Position numbers and translations under genes: made by a program. Shown piece by piece: positions 62,301-64,000 of a stretch of 64,000 nt of DNA. Every line of letters begins with the position of its first letter. Position 1 is the stretch's first letter. Source of the DNA: Acanthornis magna (taxonomy: Eukaryota; Chordata; Aves; Passeriformes; Acanthizidae); the NCBI GenBank assembly GCA_036785705.1, contig JAWUZG010000015.1, positions 3,053,001-3,117,000 of the forward strand, read 5' to 3'. Below the pieces are notes generated by a model. The model searched no databases. It saw only the letters and a list, made by a program, of their open reading frames with translations, and had not been told where the DNA came from.

Positions 62301-63017
62301 CTGCCCAAGGAGAAGACAAGCCTGCAACTGGGGAGCCTCTACTTTTGCCCCTGACTCTGGTCCCGAGTCCACAGGCATAAAAAACCCCACAACATCCCTA
62401 TTCCCTGCACTTTGTCCAGTCACTCACTTGGATTCCAAGCCATCAGAGGTGTCCCCTTTCTTTGTAGGCAGCCTGACAGGAGGACCCAGCTCATTTTCAC
62501 CTCAGGGCAGGCTTTGCTGAGCTTTGCTGTGACAGGCAGCCACTCCTGGGAGATTGCACAAAGTATTAAACATAGGGAGTGTTCATTCCCATGAGATTTG
62601 ATGGGTTTGGAATGCAGTTAGCAGCCAGGGAACCACTTCTCACCAGGCATTCCTCACAGAAATAGTGTCAAGGGCAGCAATATTTCCTACCCCCCAGGAG
62701 AAGCAAGTCCTATTGGCTCAGAGGCTCTCACCTGTGGTGACAGGAAGGACCCAGCACACAAAGCACACCAGGAAGTGTCCTCATCCAACAAAACACAAGG
62801 TTAACATTTTACAAGTCGCATTTGCAGCCTTCCCTGTTGCTCTTCATGTACAACACGCACCCAAGACTTGATCAATATGCCACAATCTTCTCTGGTGCAG
62901 CTTTCCAGGTACACTGAAAACAGTGATTTTCATTACTAAGTGGAGGGAAGTGTTGCAGAACATGATGTCAGCATGCTAAGTACCTCACCCCAGAGTTAAA
63001 CACACAATTATTCTCTC
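56371..63017. other. Long unique non-coding interval
   Basis: About 6.6 kb with no gene recognised. It includes poly(T) runs near 57,190 and 58,088-58,098, a 15-bp tandem pair at 58,902-58,931, a CA-rich patch near 59,695-59,740 and an A-rich patch near 60,748-60,777. A 177-aa minus frame (56,875-57,408) and other frames have no domain. 61,300-62,600 has many open frames, but I see no retroviral or other protein motif. Confidence 0.45.
58902..58931. repeat. 15-bp tandem pair
   Basis: 'aataaataagcaaac' at 58,902-58,916 is followed directly by 'aataaataagcaaat' at 58,917-58,931, one mismatch apart. Confidence 0.9.
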
Positions 63018-63038
63018 AAAAAAAAAAAAAAAAAAAAA
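63018..63038. repeat. Poly(A) tract, 21 bases
   Basis: An uninterrupted run of 21 A following 'ttctctc'. It may be a simple repeat or the tail of an unrecognised retrosequence; no coding remnant is evident upstream. Confidence 0.9.
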
Positions 63039-64000
63039 TCAAAGATAATCCATCAATTGCTTGGTCATAGCCTAGAAGTTTGCATGGAGTTCCTATCCTG
63101 CCTCCACTGCAGTCCTAGGAGGTGGGAGTTCTCAGTGGGTTTTTCTAGACCTCTTCTCTCCTTCTGTCTTCCTCTCTGCCTCTCTTTTTCTTCCTATTTC
63201 TCTTTGCCTGGAACTTTTGGCTAACATAGCATTTTGTACATTTCGGGGTTCTTCTCAGTGGGGCTCAGTGGATGCTAGGTAAATGCTAAATTAACACTGA
63301 GTACTGCTCTGATAAGTAGTTTAATGTTGACTTCTATGTTGTATTTCATCCTTTGCCAAAGATGGTTTATTTTTGAGCATTTGATTTTGATATTTTTGCC
63401 AGTAAGGCTTTAGTGTGATTTTCACCTCTTGACTATATCTGGTGGGGATTTCTCCTCTGTGCTAAGAGAGAGCAACAGAACCCTGAGTTAAGCCCCTGGA
63501 TCTAAGGCTCCAGGGCTTAACAGGTGCCTCCATTGCCAACTGCACACGTTTTAATCTGTGCCACCTATGGTGCTGAGCCCCTCTGGCCCAGTGCCAAGCT
63601 GCCCTCAGGGGGGTGGGTCAGGCTGGAGAGATCTAAAGGGCCTGGAGCTCCAGCAACACTGGCACTGGACAGGACATTGCAAGGGCATCCATCACGGCAG
63701 GCTGCTGCCAGAGACTGGGTGTTCCATGGCTCTAAACTTCGGGGAATGGCAGTGCCTGTGTCTGCTGCGAGGGGCCAGCTGGGTTTTGCTGACGGTGAGG
63801 CCTTCAGCGCCTGCTGCGGCCCCAGAGCCGCCCCAAGGCCTGGCTGAGCTGTCAGCCCTGGACTCTTGGGCTGGCAGTGCTCACCTGGTGGCCAAGTGAC
63901 CTGCAGTCCCAGCTGAGGGTCAGCACATTATGGCCGCCATGGGGCTTAAAGGGTGCAGTGTGAGGTCAGCACATGGTCACAGCCTAGACTTACTTTTCTA
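63039..64000. other. Right-edge interval with CpG cluster, no gene proven
   Basis: A CT-rich patch at 63,150-63,210 is followed by unassigned sequence, a near-perfect hairpin at 63,487-63,521 and a GC-richer part (63,560-63,950). CpG dinucleotides cluster between about 63,738 and 63,830. Two overlapping plus frames (63,524-63,847 and 63,558-63,899) cover the GC-rich part but contain no domain. It could be the start of something that continues past the window. Confidence 0.4.
63487..63521. repeat. Near-perfect hairpin
   Basis: 'gttaagcccctgga' at 63,487-63,500 pairs with 'tccagggcttaac' at 63,509-63,521 across an 8-base loop, with one bulged base. It is shorter than a typical microRNA precursor. 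Confidence 0.85.

Noticed and set aside
63018..63038. Poly(A) tail of a processed pseudogene
   Set aside because: No coding remnant or target-site duplication is seen upstream, and processed pseudogenes are rare in birds.

Overview
The window looks like intergenic or intronic DNA from a bird, most probably a songbird (passerine). This rests on repeat content. At least fifteen copies or fragments of CR1, the dominant avian non-LTR retrotransposon, are scattered through it. Several keep the diagnostic CR1 3' end, with the octamer-type terminus related to ATTCTATG and the preceding 'ccttccaacccaaacca' block. There is also one LTR-like element of a type I associate with passerine endogenous retroviruses. 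No SINE clusters or L1 elements of mammalian type were recognised. No bacterial, phage or plasmid feature is present.

I find no protein-coding gene or exon that I can support. Short open frames occur throughout, but none shows a recognisable domain and many pairs overlap on opposite strands. The longest (29,796-30,689, + strand) is open only because it runs through an 11-bp minisatellite. No tRNA, rRNA or known ncRNA was recognised. Exons of a large gene, or a long noncoding RNA, cannot be excluded by eye.

Layout: 1-9,860 is unique sequence with two old CR1 fragments. 9,860-18,600 has four CR1 copies, including a convergent inverted pair about 860 bp apart and a 3'-end fragment abutting a 165-bp AT-rich array. 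18,600-29,980 is mostly unique, with two CR1 fragments and several AT-rich, TAATTA-containing blocks that could be conserved noncoding elements. 29,982-30,602 is the minisatellite, the most striking structure in the window; part of it has a 56-bp higher-order repeat. 30,625-42,830 is unique sequence with two CR1 copies, one about 480 bp long with an internal 18-bp duplication, and a weak second LTR candidate. 42,834-43,279 is the LTR-like element. 44,150-46,922 holds three CR1 pieces, including an old fragment from the reverse-transcriptase part of the element. 46,922-64,000 is mostly unique sequence with two CR1 fragments, two long poly(A) tracts, a near-perfect hairpin and a modest CpG cluster at the right edge.

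There is no operon-like or cooperating gene set. Any function is more likely regulatory or structural than coding. I did not find convincing evidence of a previously undescribed system.
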